DNA of 64,000 nt from Calliopsis andreniformis. Taxonomy: Eukaryota > Arthropoda > Insecta > Hymenoptera > Andrenidae. Under the pieces are notes generated by a model, which saw nothing but the letters and a program-made list of their open reading frames with translations, did no database searches and was not told the origin of the DNA. Every line of letters starts with the position of its first letter. Position 1 is the stretch's first letter. This document shows, piece after piece, positions 26,301 through 40,400 of this stretch. The stretch spans positions 19,406,001-19,470,000 of the forward strand of contig NW_027480423.1 of NCBI RefSeq assembly GCF_051401765.1, read 5' to 3'. The position numbers and the translations under genes are program-made.

Positions 26301-26787
26301 ACGAATATTTGCGACCAGTGTGAAAGTTATGGTCATTTCTACGTTCCGCGCAATCTGGGCTTTACCCTAGGGCGTTGATCCACCAGATGGAATAGTTAGG
26401 GCCTAAGAAGTCAACTCTACAAGCATAAAGAACGATATAAATACAACAGCTTTGCCATCGTATAAAATGAATAATTGCGAACAGTGTGAAAGATATGGAC
26501 ATTTCTACGTTCCGGGCTACCTAGGCTTCACTCTATGGCGTTCTTCCACCACATCGAATAGCTACGGCCTCAGAAGTCAACGCCTGAAGTATAAAGTACA
26601 ATAAAAATACAACAGTCTTTCCATCCTATAACAGGAATAATTGCAACCCGTGTGAACGTGATGGTCATTTCTACGTTCCAGGCAACCTAGGCTTCACTCT
26701 AGGGCGTTGCTCCACCAGATCGAATAGTTACGGCCTAAGAAGTCAACGCCAGAAGCATAAAATACGATAAAGATGCAACAGTTCTTC
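23341..26787. repeat. Heterogeneous monomers with no long HOR
   Basis: About 21 monomers with many private changes, for example CTCTGCCACAACTAG near 24,387 and a 167-bp monomer with AATAACTTGCAAAC near 25,805. The marker monomer recurs once at ~23,968-24,130, followed by B-like sequence. Apart from the 332-bp dimer at 24,895 no long near-identical internal copy is visible. Such lower-homogeneity stretches usually mark older parts of an array that have escaped recent exchange; that is inference. Confidence 0.8.
24895..25502. repeat. 332-bp dimer tandem duplication
   Basis: Sequence beginning GTATAGTTAGGGCC at 24,895 repeats at 25,227 (332 bp, two monomers). Shared private markers are TTAGATGTCAACGCC, AGCACAAAATGC, AATATACAAGAG, GAATGTGGTGGTC, AGATAGAATAG and ATAACAGGTTTTCC. 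The second copy is recognisable to about 25,502. Differences include GGATTAATTG/GGAATAATTG and CCATAAGCAT/CCAGAAGCAT. Confidence 0.85.
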
Positions 26788-29700
26788 CATCGTATAAAAC
26801 GAATAATTGAAATCAGTTTGAAAGCTATGGTCATTTCTACATTCCGAGCAACCTAGGCTTCACTCTAGGGCGTTGCTCCACCAGATCGAATAGTTAGGTC
26901 CTTAGAAATCAACGCCAGAAGCATAAAATACGATATAAATACAACAGCCGTTCCATCGTATAAAATGAATAATTGCAAACAGTGTGAAAGTAATGGTCAT
27001 TTCTACGTTCCGGGCAACCTAGGCTTCACTCTACGGCATTGTTCCACCAGATCGAATAGTTAGGGCCTAAGAAGTCAACACCAGAAGAATAAAATACAAT
27101 AAAAATACAACAGTCTTTCCATCCTATAAGAGGAATAATTGCAACCCGTGTGAAAGTGATGGTCATTTCTACGTTCCAGGCAACCTAGGCTTCACTCTAG
27201 GGCGTTGCTCCACCAGATCGAATAGCTAGCGACTTAGAATTCAACGCCATTAGAATAAAATACAATACAAGTACCACAGTTTTTCCATCGTATAAAATGA
27301 ATAATTGCAACGAGTGCGAAAGTTATGGTCATTTCTGCATTTCGAGCAACCTAGGCTTCACTCTAGGGCGTTGCTCCAGCTGACCGAATAGTTAGGGCCT
27401 TAGAAGTCAACGCCCGAAGCATTAAATACAATAAAAATACAACAGTCTTTCCATCCTATAACAGGAATAATTGCAACCCGTGTGAAAGTGATGGTCATTT
27501 CTACGTACCAGGCAACCTAGGCTTCACTCTAGGGCGTTGCTCCACCAGATCAAACAGTTAGGGCCTTAGAAGTCAACGCCAGAAGCATTAAATACAAAAT
27601 AAATAGAACAGTTTTTCCATTGTATAAAACGAATAATTGCGACCAGTGTGAAAGTTATGGTCATTTCTACGTTCCGCGCAACCTGGGCTTTACTCTAGGG
27701 CGTTGTTCCACCAGATGGAATAGTTAGGGCCTAAGAAGTCAACGCCAGAAGCATAAAATACGATATAAATGCAACAGCTTTTCCATTGTATAAAATGAAT
27801 AATTGCAAACAGTGTGAAAGATATGGACATTTCTACGTTCCAGGCTACCTAGGCTTCACTCTATGGCGTTCTTCCACCACATCGAACAGCTACGGCCTCA
27901 GAAGTCAACGCCTGAAGTATAAAGTACAATAAAAATACAACAGTCTTTCCATCCTATAACAGGAATAATAGCAACCCGTGTGAACGTGATGGTCATTTCT
28001 ACGTTCCAGGCAACCTAGGCTTCACTCTAGGGCGTTGCTCCACCAGATCGAATAGCTAGCGACTTAGAATTCAACGCCATAAGAATAAAATACAATATAA
28101 GTACCACAGTTTTTCCATCGTATAAAATGAATAATTGCAACGAGTGTGAAAGTTATGGTCATTTCTGCATTTCGAGCAACCTAGGCTTCACTCTAGGGCG
28201 TTGCTCCACTTGATCGAATAGTTAGGGCCTTAGAAGTCAACGCCCGAAGCATTAAATACAATAAAAATACAACAGTCTTTCCTTCCTATAACAGGAATAA
28301 TTGCAACCCGTGTGAAAGTGATGGTCATTTCTACGTTCCAGGCAACCTAGGCTCCACTCTAGGGCGTTGCTCCACCAGATCAAACAGTTAGGGCCTTAGA
28401 AGTCAACGTCAGAAGCATTAAATACAAAATAAATAGAACAGTTTTTCCATTGTATAAAACGAATAATTGCGACCAGTGTGAAAGTTATGGTCATTTCTAC
28501 GTTCCGCGCAACCTGGGCTTTACTCTAGGGCGTTGTTCCACAAGATGGAATAGTTAGGGCCTAAGAAGTCAACGCCAGAAGCATAAAATACGATATAAAT
28601 ACAACAGCTTTTCCATTGTATAAAACAAATAATTGCAACCAGTGTGAACGTTATGGTCATTTCTACGTTGCGGGCAACCTAGGCTTCACCCTAGGCCGTT
28701 GTTCCACCAGATCGAATAGTTAGGGCCTAAGAAGTGAACGAGAGAAGCATAAAATGCAATAAAAATGCAGCAGTCTTTCCATCGAATAGCAGGAATGACT
28801 TGCAAACAGTGTGATAGTAGTGGTCATTTCTACGTTCCGTGCAACCCAGGTTTCACTCCAGGGCGTTGCTCCACCAGATCGAATAGTTACGGCCTAAGAA
28901 GTCAACGCCAGAGGCATAAAGTACGATAAAGATGCAACAGTTTTTCCACCGTGTAAAACGAATAATTGCAACCAGTGTGAAAGTTACGGTCATTTCTACA
29001 TTCCGAGCAACCTAGGCCTCACTCTAGGGCGTTGCTCCACCAGATCGAATAGTTGGGTCCTTAGAAGTCAACGCCAGAAGCATAAAATACGATATAAATA
29101 CAACAGCTTTTCCATCGTGTAAAAGGAATAATTGCAAACAGTGTGAAAGTAATGGTCATTTCTACGTTCCGGGCAACCTAGGCTTCACTGTATGGCGTTC
29201 TTCCACCACATCGAATAGCTACGGCCTCAGAAGTCAACGCCTGAAGTATAAAATACAATAAAAATACAACAGTCTTTCCATCCTATAACAGGAATAATTG
29301 CAACCCGTGTGAAAGTGATGGTCATTTCTACGTTCCAGGCAACCTAGGCTTCTCTCTAGGGCGTTGTTCCACAAGATCGAATAGTTAGGGCCTAAGAAGT
29401 CAACGCCAGAAGCATAAAATACAATATAAATATAATAGTTTTTCCACCGTATAAAACGAATAATTGCAACCAGTGTGGAAGATATGGTCATTTCTACGTT
29501 CCCGGCAACCTAGGCTTCACTCCAGGGCGGTGCTCCGCCAAATCGAATAGCTAGGGCCTTAGAAGTCAACGCCAGAAGCATAAAATACGATATAAATACA
29601 ACAGCTTTTCCATCGTAGAAAAGGAATAATTGCAAACAGTGTGAAAGTAATGGTCATTTCTACGTTCCGGGCAACCTAGGCTTCACTCTACGGCGTTGTT

Positions 29701-31150
29701 CCACCAGATCGAATAGTTATGGCCTAAGAAGTCTACACCAGAAGAATAGAATACAAAACAAATACAACAGCCTTTACACCGTATAAAACGAATAATTGCA
29801 ACCTGTGTGAAGGTTGTCGTCATATCTACGTTCCGGGAAACCTAATCTTCACTGTCGGGCGTTGCTCCACCAGATCGAAATGTTAGGGCCTAAGAAGTCA
29901 ACGCCCGAAGTATAAAATACGATATAAATACAACAGCATTTCCAACGTATTAAATGAATAATTGCAAACAGTGTGAAAGTAGTGGTCATTTCTACGTTCC
30001 GAGCAACCTAGGCTTCACTCTAGGGCGGTGCTCCAACATATCGAATAGCTATGGCCTTAGAAGGCCGCACCTGAAGCATAAAATACAATAAAAATACAAC
30101 ATTCTTTTCATCGTATGACAGGAATAATTGCAACAAGCGTGAAAGTAATGATCATTTCGGCGTTTCGGGTATCCTAGACTTAACTCTGAGGCATTGCTCC
30201 ACCAGATCGAATAGTTAGGGCCTAAGAAGTCAACGCCAGAAGCATAAAATAAAATATAAATACAACAGCTTTGCCATCGTATAAAATGAATAATTGCAAA
30301 CAGTGTGAAAGATATGGACATTTCTACGTTCCGGGCTACCTAGGCTTCACTCTATGGCGTTCTTCCACCACATCGAATAGCTACGGCCTCAGAAGTCAAC
30401 GCCTGAAGTATAAAGTACGATAAAAATACAACAGTCTTTCCATCCTATAACAGGAATAATTGCAACCCGTGTGAACGTGATGGTCATTTCTACGTTCCAG
30501 GCAACCTAGGCTTCACTCTAGGGCGTTGCTCCACCAGATCGAATAGTTACGGCCTAAGAAGTCAACACCAGAAGAATAAAATACAATAAAAATACAACAG
30601 TCTTTCCATCCTATAAGAGGAATAATTGCAACCCGTGTGAAAGTGATGGTCATTTCTACGTTCCGGGCAACCTATGCTTCACTCTAGGGCGTTGTTCCAC
30701 CGGATCGAATAGTTAGGGCCTAAGAAGTGAACGCCAGAAGCATAAAATACGATATAAATACAACAGCTTTTACATCGTATAAAACGAATAATTGCAACCA
30801 GTGTGGAAGTTATGGTCATTTCTACGTTCCGGGCAACCTAGGCTTCACTCTAGGACGTTGCTCGACCAGATCGAATAGCTACGGCCTTAGAAGTCAATGC
30901 CCGAAGCATAAAATACAAAATAAATAGAACAGCTTTTCCGTCGTATAAAACGAATAATTGCTACCAGTGTGAAAGTTATGGTCATAGCTACGTTCCGCGC
31001 AACCTACCCTTCACCATAGGGCGTTGCTCCACCACATCTAAGAGCTACGGCCTTAGAAGTCAACGCCAGGGGCATAAAATACAATATAAATACAACAGCT
31101 TTTCCATCGTACAAAATGAATAATAGCAAACAGTGTGAAAGTAATTGTCA
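26788..31150. repeat. ~5.15-kb duplicated segment, copy D1
   Basis: From about 26,788 the sequence recurs at +5,147 (31 x 166 + 1). The extra base comes from a 167-bp monomer near 28,790 that has its counterpart near 33,938. The offset rises to 5,313 after ~29,460, to 5,645 after ~30,560 and to 5,977 by ~31,035: the second copy contains one, then two, then two more monomers that D1 lacks. Private markers include AGATATGGACATTTC, GCTAGCGACTTAGAATTC, GAACGAGAGAAGC and GTGGTCATTTCTACGTTCCG. Copy end is near 31,150. Confidence 0.85.
27140..28624. repeat. 830-bp pentamer duplication nested in D1
   Basis: About 27,140-27,794 recurs at 27,970-28,624, offset 830 = 5 x 166. It spans the GCTAGCGACTTAGAATTC monomer, the ATTTCGAGCAACC monomer, the GAAGCATTAAATAC monomer and the GCGCAACCTGGGCTTTAC monomer. 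Copies differ at a handful of bases (CCATTAGAAT/CCATAAGAAT, CAGCTGACCG/CACTTGATCG). Because the same pair sits in D2 (~32,287 and ~33,117), the 5-mer duplication happened before the 5.15-kb one. Confidence 0.85.
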
Positions 31151-31934
31151 TTTCTACGTTCCGGGCAACCTAGGTTTCACTCTACGTCGTTGCTCCACCT
31201 GATCAAATAGCTAGCGACATAGAATTAAACGCCAGAAGCATAGAATACAATAAAAATACATCAGTTTTTCCATCGTATAACAGGAATAATTGCAACCAGT
31301 GTGAATGTAATGGTCATTTCTACGTTCCGGGCAACCTAGGTTTCACTCTAGGGCGTTGCTCCACCAGGTCGAATAGTTAGGGCCTAAGAAGTCAACGCCA
31401 GAAGCATAAAATACGATATAAATAAAACAGATTTTACATCGTATAAAACGAATAATAGCAACCAGTGTGAAAGTTATGGTCATTTCAACGTTCCGGTCAA
31501 TCTAGGCTTCACTCTAGGGCGTTGCTCCACCAGATCAATCAGTTAGGGCCTTAGAAGTCAACGCCAGAAGCATAAATTACAATATAAGTGCAACAGCTTT
31601 TCCATCGTATATAATGTATATTTGCAAACAGTGTGGAAGTAATGGACATATCTACGTTCCGGGAAATCTAGGCTTCACTGTAGGGCGTTGCTCCACCAAA
31701 TCGAATAGTTAGGGCCTTAGAAGTCAACGCCCGAAGCATAAAATACAATATAAGTACAACAGTTTTTCCATCGTATAAAATGAATGATTGCGAACATTGT
31801 GAAAGTAATGGTCATTTCTACGTGCCTGGCAACCTACGCGTCACTCTAGGGCGTTGCTACTCCACATCTGATAGCTACGGCCTTAGACGCTAACGCCGGA
31901 AGCATAAAATACAATATAAATACAACAGCTTTGC
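31151..31934. repeat. Spacer monomers between D1 and D2
   Basis: About 4.7 monomers of ordinary satellite that are not part of the D1/D2 match. They contain variant monomers with TGTATATTTGCAAAC (~31,614) and GAATGATTGCGAACATTG (~31,783), both types common to the right of 37 kb. No gene or foreign insert is visible. Confidence 0.75.
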
Positions 31935-34900
31935 CATCGTATAAAACGAATAATTGAAATCAGTGTGAAAGCTATGGTCATTTCTACATTCCGAGCAACC
32001 TAGGCTTCACTCTAGGGCGTTGCTCCACCAGATGGAATAGTTAGGTCCTTAGAAATCAACGCCAGAAGCATAAAATACGATATAAATACAACAGCCGTTC
32101 CATCGTATAAAATGAATAATTGCAAACAGTGTGAAAGTAATGGTCATTTCTACGTTCCGGGCAACCTAGGCTTCACTCTACGGCATTGTTCCACCAGATC
32201 GAATAGTTAGGGCCTAAGAAGTCAACACCAGAAGAATAAAATACAATAAAAATACAACAGTCTTTCCATCCTATAAGAGGAATAATTGCAACCCGTGTGA
32301 AAGTGATGGTCATTTCTACGTTCCAGGCAACCTAGGCTTCACTCTAGGGCGTTGCTCCACCAGATCGAATAGCTAGCGACTTAGAATTCAACGCCATTAG
32401 AATAAAATACAATACAAGTACCACAGTTTTTCCATCGTATAAAATGAATAATTGCAACGAGTGCGAAAGTTATGGTCATTTCTGCATTTCGAGCAACCTA
32501 GGCTTCACTCTAGGGCGTTGCTCCAGCTGACCGAATAGTTAGGGCCTTAGAAGTCAACGCCCGAAGCATTAAATACAATAAAAATACAACAGTCTTTCCA
32601 TCCTATAACAGGAATAATTGCAACCCGTGTGAAAGTGATGGTCATTTCTACGTACCAGGCAACCTAGGCTTCACTCTAGGGCGTTGCTCCACCAGATCAA
32701 ACAGTTAGGGCCTTAGAAGTCAACGCCAGAAGCATTAAATACAAAATAAATAGAACAGTTTTTCCATTGTATAAAACGAATAATTGCGACCAGTGTGAAA
32801 GTTATGGTCATTTCTACGTTCCGCGCAACCTGGGCTTTACTCTAGGGCGTTGTTCCACCAGATGGAATAGTTAGGGCCTAAGAAGTCAACGCCAGAAGCA
32901 TAAAATACGATATAAATGCAACAGCTTTTCCATTGTATAAAATGAATAATTGCAAACAGTGTGAAAGATATGGACATTTCTACGTTCCAGGCTACCTAGG
33001 CTTCACTCTATGGCGTTCTTCCACCACATCGAACAGCTACGGCCTCAGAAGTCAACGCCTGAAGTATAAAGTACAATAAAAATGCAACAGTCTTTCCATC
33101 CTATAACAGGAATAATAGCAACCCGTGTGAACGTGATGGTCATTTCTACGTTCCAGGCAACCTAGGCTTCACTCTAGGGCGTTGCTCCACCAGATCGAAT
33201 AGCTAGCGACTTAGAATTCAACGCCATAAGAATAAAATACAATATAAGTACCACAGTTTTTCCATCGTATAAAATGAATAATTGCAACGAGTGTGAAAGT
33301 TATGGTCATTTCTGCATTTCGAGCAACCTAGGCTTCACTCTAGGGCGTTGCTCCACTTGATCGAATAGTTAGGGCCTTAGAAGTCAACGCCCGAAGCATT
33401 AAATACAATAAAAATACAACAGTCTTTCCTTCCTATAACAGGAATAATTGCAACCCGTGTGAAAGTGATGGTCATTTCTACGTTCCAGGCAACCTAGGCT
33501 CCACTCTAGGGCGTTGCTCCACCAGATCAAATAGTTAGGGCCTTAGAAGTCAACGTCAGAAGCATTAAATACAAAATAAATAGAACAGTTTTTCCATTGT
33601 ATAAAACGAATAATTGCGACCAGTGTGAAAGTTATGGTCATTTCTACGTTCCGCGCAACCTGGGCTTTACTCTAGGGCGTTGTTCCACCAGATGGAATAG
33701 TTAGGGCCTAAGAAGTCAACGCCAGAAGCATAAAATACGATATAAATACAACAGCTTTTCCATTGTATAAAACAAATAATTGCAACCAGTGTGAACGTTA
33801 TGGTCATTTCTACGTTGCGGGCAACCTAGGCTTCACCCTAGGCCGTTGTTCCACCAGATCGAATAGTTAGGGCCTAAGAAGTGAACGAGAGAAGCATAAA
33901 ATGCAATAAAAATGCAGCAGTCTTTCCATCGAATAGCAGGAATAACTTGCAAACAGTGTGATAGTAGTGGTCATTTCTACGTTCCGTGCAACCCAGGTTT
34001 CACTCCAGGGCGTTGCTCCACCAGATCGAATAGTTACGGCCTAAGAAGTCAACGCCAGAGGCATAAAGTACGATAAAGATGCAACAGTTTTTCCACCGTG
34101 TAAAACGAATAATTGCAACCAGTGTGAAAGTTACGGTCATTTCTACATTCCGAGCAACCTAGGCCTCACTCTAGGGCGTTGCTCCACCAGATCGAATAGT
34201 TGGGTCCTTAGAAGTCAACGCCAGAAGCATAAAATACGATATAAATACAACAGCTTTTCCATCGTGTAAAAGGAATAATTGCAAACAGTGTGAAAGTAAT
34301 GGTCATTTCTACGTTCCGGGCAACCTAGGCTTCACTGTATGGCGTTCTTCCACCACATCGAATAGCTACGGCCTCAGAAGTCAACGCCTGAAGTATAAAA
34401 TACAATAAAAATACAACAGTCTTTCCATCCTATAACAGGAATAATTGCAACCCGTGTGAAAGTGATGGTCATTTCTACGTTCCAGGCAACCTAGGCTTCT
34501 CTCTAGGGCGTTGTTCCACAAGATCGAATAGTTAGGGCCTAAGAAGTCAACGCCAGAAGCATAAAATACAATATAAATATAATAGTTTTTCCACCGTATA
34601 AAACGAATAATAGCAACCAGTGTGAAAGTTATGGTCATTTCTACGTTCCGGGCAACCCAGGCTTCACTCTAGGGCGTTGCTCCTCCAGATCAAACAGTTA
34701 GGGGCTTAGAAGTCGACGCCAGAAGCATAAAGAACGATATAAATACAACAGCTTTTCCATCGTATAATACGAATAATTGCAACCAGTGTGGAAGATATGG
34801 TCATTTCTACGTTCCCGGCAACCTAGGCTTCACTCCAGGGCGGTGCTCCGCCAAATCGAATAGCTAGGGCCTTAGAAGTCAACGCCAGAAGCATAAAATA

Positions 34901-37125
34901 CGATATAAATACAACAGCTTTTCCATCGTAGAAAAGGAATAATTGCAAACAGTGTGAAAGTAATGGTCATTTCTACGTTCCGGGCAACCTAGGCTTCACT
35001 CTACGGCGTTGTTCCACCAGATCGAATAGTTATGGCCTAAGAAGTCAACACCAGAAGAATAGAATACAAAATAAATACAACAGCCTTTACACCGTATAAA
35101 ACGAATAATTGCAACCTGTGTGAAGGTTGTCGTCATATCTACGTTCCGGGAAACCTAATCTTCACTGTCGGGCGTTGCTCCACCAGATCGAAATGTTAGG
35201 GCCTAAGAAGTCAACGCCCGAAGTATAAAATACGATATAAATACAACAGCATTTCCAACGTATTAAATGAATAATTGCAAACAGTGTGAAAGTAGTGGTC
35301 ATTTCTACGTTCCGAGCAACCTAGGCTTCACTCTAGGGCGGTGCTCCAACATATCGAATAGCTATGGCCTTAGAAGGCCACACCTCAAGCATAAAATACA
35401 ATAAAAATACAACAGTCTTTTCATCGTATGACAGGAATAATTGCAACAAGCGGGAAAGTAATGATCATTTCGGCGTTTCGGGTATCCTAGACTTAACTCT
35501 GAAGCATTGCTCCACCAGATCGAATAGTTAGGGCCTAAGAAGTCAACGCCAGAAGCATAAAATAAAATATAAATACAACAGCTTTGCCATCGTATAAAAT
35601 GAATAATTGCAAACAGTGTGAAAGATATGGACATTTCTACGTTCCGGGCTACCTAGGCTTCACTCTATGGCGTTCTTCCACCACATCGAATAGCTACGGC
35701 CTCAGAAGTCAACGCCTGAAGTATAAAGTACGATAAAAATACAACAGTCTTTCCATCCTATAACAGGAATAATTGCAACCCGTGTGAACGTGATGGTCAT
35801 TTCTACGTTCCAGGCAACCTAGGCTTCACTGTAGGGCGTTGCTCCACCAGATCGAATAGTTACGGCCTAAGAAGTCAACGCCAGGAGCATAAAATACGAT
35901 AAAGATGCAACAGTTCTTCCATCGTATAAAACGAATAATTGCAATCAGTGCGAAAGTTATATTCATTCCTACATTCCGAGCAACCTATGCTTCACTCTAG
36001 GGCGTTACTCCACCAGATCGAATAGTTAGGTCCTTAGAAATCAACGCCAGAAGCATAAAATACGATATAAATACAACAGCTTTTCCATCGTATAAAAGGA
36101 ATAATTGCAAACAGTGTGAAAGTAATGGTCATTTCTACGTTCCGGGCAACCTAGCCTTCACTCTACGGCGTTGTTCCACCAGATCGAATAGTTAGGGCCT
36201 AAGAAGTCAACACCAGAAGAATAAAATACAATAAAAATACAACAGTCTTTCCATCCTATAAGAGGAATAATTGCAACCCGTGTGAAAGTGATGGTCATTT
36301 CTACGTTCCGGGCAACCTATGCTTCACTCTAGGGCGTTGTTCCACCGGATCGAATAGTTAGGGCCTAAGAAGTGAACGCCAGAAGCATAAAATACGATAT
36401 AAATACAACAGCTTTTACATCGTATAAAACGAATAATTGCAACCAGTGTGGAAGTTATGGTCATTTCTACGTTCCGGGCAACCTAGGCTTCACTCTAGGA
36501 CGTTGCTCGACCAGATCGAATAGCTAGGGCCTTAGAAGTCAACGCCCGAAGCATAAAATACAAAATAAATAGTACAGCTTTTCCGTCGTATAAAACGAAT
36601 AATTGCATACCAGTGTGAAAGTTATGGTCATTGCTACGTTCCGCGCAACCTACCCTTCACCATAGGGCGTTGCTCCACCAGATCGAATAGACACGGCCTT
36701 AGAAGTCAGCGCCAGAAGCATAAAATACAGTAAAGATGCAACAGCTTTCCATCGTTTAACAGGAATAACTGCAACCAGTGTGAATGTACTGGCCATTTCT
36801 ACGTTCCGGATAACCTAGGTTTCACTCTAGGGCGTTGCTCTACCAGATCGAATAGCTAGGGACTTAGAATTCAACGCCAGAAGGTTAAAATACAATATAA
36901 GTACAACAGTTATTCCATCGTATAAAACGAATAGTTGCAAACATTTTAAAAGTAATGGTCACTTCTACGTTCCGGGCAACCTAGGCGTCACTATAGGGCG
37001 TTGCTCCACCACATCTAAGAGCTACGGCCTTAGAAGTCAACGCCAGGGGCATAAAATACAATATAAATACAACAGCTTTTCCATCGTACAAAATGAATAA
37101 TAGCAAACAGTGTGAAAGTAATGGT
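31935..37125. repeat. ~5.15-kb duplicated segment, copy D2 (longer by five monomers)
   Basis: Near-identical to D1 with whole-monomer insertions relative to it: one at ~34,610-34,780, two at ~35,880-36,210 and two more at ~36,680-37,010. An extra base in GCATACCAGTG near 36,606 marks this copy. D2 also contains the nested 830-bp pair. Because every length difference is a whole monomer, the simplest reading is unequal exchange inside one copy after duplication; which copy changed cannot be told without an outgroup. Confidence 0.83.
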
Positions 37126-37465
37126 CATTTCTACGTTCCGGGCAACCTAGGCTTCACTCTACGGCGTTGTTCCACCAGATCGAATAGTTATGGCCTAAGA
37201 AGTCAACACCAGAAGAATAGAATACAAAATAAATACAACAGCCTTTACACCGTATAAAACGAATAATTGCAACCTGTGTGAAGGTTGTCGTCATATCTAC
37301 GTTCCGGGAAACCTAATCTTCACTGTCGGGCGTTGCTCCACCAGATCGAAATGTTAGGGCCTAAGAAGTCAACGCCCGAAGTATAAAATAAGATATAAAT
37401 ACAACAGCATTTCCAACGTATTAAATGAATAATTGCAAACAGTGTGAAAGTAGTGGTCATTTCTA
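37126..37465. repeat. Third partial copy of a D-type dimer
   Basis: Matches 34,968-35,307 at +2,158 (13 x 166): AGTTATGGCCTAAGAAG, AATAGAATACAAAATAAATAC, GCCTTTACACCG, GAAGGTTGTCGTC, GGAAACCTAATC and ACTGTCGGGCG occur in the same order in both. One difference is ATAAGATAT for ATACGATAT near 37,389. Confidence 0.83.
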
Positions 37466-40400
37466 CGTTCCGGGCAACCTAGGCTTCACTCTACGGCGTT
37501 GTTGCACCAGATCGAATAGTTAGGGCCTAAGAAATCAACGCCAGAAGCATAAAATACAATATAAATACAACAGTTTTTCCACCATATAAAACGAATAATT
37601 GCAACCAGTATGAAAGTTATGGTCATTTCTACGTTCCGCGCAATCTTGGCTTTACCCTAGTGCGTTGTTCCACCAGATGGAATAGTTAGGGCCTAAGAAG
37701 TCAACGCCAGAAGCACAAAATACGATATAAATACAACAGCTTTTCCATTGTATAAAACGAATAATTGCAACCAATGTGAAAGTTATGGTCATTTCTACAC
37801 TTCGAGCAACCTAGGCTTCACTCTAGGACGTTGCTCCACCTGATCGAATAGTTAGGGCCTTAGAAGTCAACGCCAGAAGCATAAAACACGATATAAATAC
37901 AACAGCTTTTCCATCGTATACAAGGAATAATTGCAAACAGTGTGAAAGTAATAGTCATTTCTACGTTCCGGGCAACCTAGGCTTCACTCTACGGCGTTGT
38001 TCCACCAGATCGAATAGTTAGGGCCTAAGAAATCAACACCAGAAGAATAAAATACAAAATAAGTACAACAGCCTTTACACCGTATAAAACGAATAATTGC
38101 AACCTGTGTGAAGGTTATGGTCATATCTACGTTCCGGGCAACCTAGGCTTCGCCCTAGGGCGTTGTTCCACCAGATCGAATAGTTAGGGCCTAAGAAGTG
38201 AACGCCAGAAGCATAAAATACAATATAAATACAACAGTTTGTCCATCGTATAAAACGAATAATTGCAACCAGTGTGAAAGTTATGGTCATTTCTACATTC
38301 CGAGCAACCTAGGCTTCACTCTAGGGCGTTGCTCCAACAGATTGAATAGTTAGGGCCTTAGAAGTCAACGCCCGAAGCATAAAATGCAATAAAAATACAA
38401 CAGTTTTTCCATCGTAAAAAACGAATAATTGCAACCAGTGTGAAAGTTATGGTTATTTCTACATTCCGAGCAACCTAGGCTTCACTCTAGGGCGCTGCTC
38501 CACCAGATCGAATAGTTAGGTCCTCAGAAGTCAACGCCAGAAGCATAAAGTACGATATAAATACAACAGCTTTTGCATCGTATAAAAGGAATAATTGCAA
38601 ACAGTGTGAAAGCAATTGTCATTTCTACGTTCCGGGCAACCTAGACTTCACTCTAGGGCGTTGCTCCACCAGATCAGACGGTTAGGGCCTTAGAAGTCAA
38701 CGCCCGAAGCATAAAATACAAAATAAAAAGAACAGTTTTTCCATTGTATAAAACGAATAATTGCTACCAGTGTAAAAGTTATGGTCATTTCTACGTTCCG
38801 GGCAACCTAGGCATCACTGTAGGGCGTTGCTCCACCAGATCGAATAGTTAGGTCCTTAGAAGTCAACGCCAGAAGCATAAAATACGATATAAATACAACA
38901 GCTTTTCCATCGTATAAAAGGAATAATTGCATACAGTGTGAAAGTAATGGTCATTTCTACGTTCCGGGCAACATAGGCTTCACTCTACGGCGTTGTTCCA
39001 CCAGATCGAATAGTTAGGGCCTAAGAAATCAGCGCCTGAAGCATAAAATACAATATAAATACAACAGTTTTTCCACCATATAAAACTAATAATTGCAACC
39101 AGCATGAAAGTTATGGTCATTTCTACGTTCCGCGCAATCTTGGCTTTACCCTAGTGCGTTGTTCCACCAGATGGAATAGTTAGGGCCTAAGAAGTCAACG
39201 CCAGAAGCATAAAATACGATATAAATACAACAGCTTTTCCATCGTATAAAACGAATAATTGCAACCAATGTGAAGGTTATGGTCATTTCTACACTTCGAG
39301 CAACCTAGGCTTCACTCTAGGGCGTTGCTCCACCTGATCGAATAGTTAGGGCCTTAGAAGTCAACGCCAGAAGCATAAAATACAATATAAATACAACAGT
39401 TTTTCCATCGTATACAAGGAATAATTGCAAACAGTGTGAAAGTAATGGTCATTTCTACGTTCCGGGCAACCTAGGCTTCATTCTACGGCGTTGTTCCGAA
39501 AGATCGAATAGTTAGGCCCTAAGAAGTGAACGCCAGAAGCATAAATTAAAATATAAGTACAACAGCTTTTCCATCGTATGTAATGTATATTTGCAAACAG
39601 TGTGGAAGTCATGGTCATTTCTACGTTCCGGGCAACCTAGGCTTCACGCTAGGGTGTTGCTCCACCAGTTGGACTAGCTAGGGACTTAGAATTCAATGCC
39701 AGAAATATAATATGCAATATAAATATAACAGCTTTTCCATCGTATAAAAGGACTAATAGCAACCAGTGTGAAAGTTATGGTCATTTCAACGTTCCGGGCA
39801 ACCTAGGCTTCACTCTAGGGCGCTGCTCCACCAGATCAAATAGTTAGGGCTTAAGAAGTCAACGCCAGAAGCATAAATTACAATATAAGTACAACAGCTT
39901 TCCCATCGTATGTTATGTATATTTGCAAACAGTGTGGAACTAATGGTCATTTCTACGTTCCGCGCAATCTTGGCTTTACCCTAGGGCGTTGTTCCACCAG
40001 ATGGAATAGTTAGGGCCTTAGAAGTCAATGCCCGAAGCATAAAATGCAATAAAAATACAACAGTTTTTCCATCATATAACAGGAATAATTGCAACCAGTT
40101 TGAAAGTGATGGTCATTTCTACGTACAGGGCAACCTAGGCTTCACTCTAGGGCGTTGCTCCACCAGATCGAATAGTTAGGGCGTTAGAAGTCAACGCCCG
40201 AAGCATAAAATACAAAATAAATAGAACAGTTTTTCCATCGTATAAAACGAATAATTGCTACGAGTGTGAAAGTTATGGTCATTTCTACTCTCCCGGCTAC
40301 CTACGCTTCCCCCTAGGGCGTTGATCCACCAGATGGAATAGTTAGGGCCTAAGAAGTCAACGCCAGAAGCATAAAATACGATATAAATACAACAGCTTTT

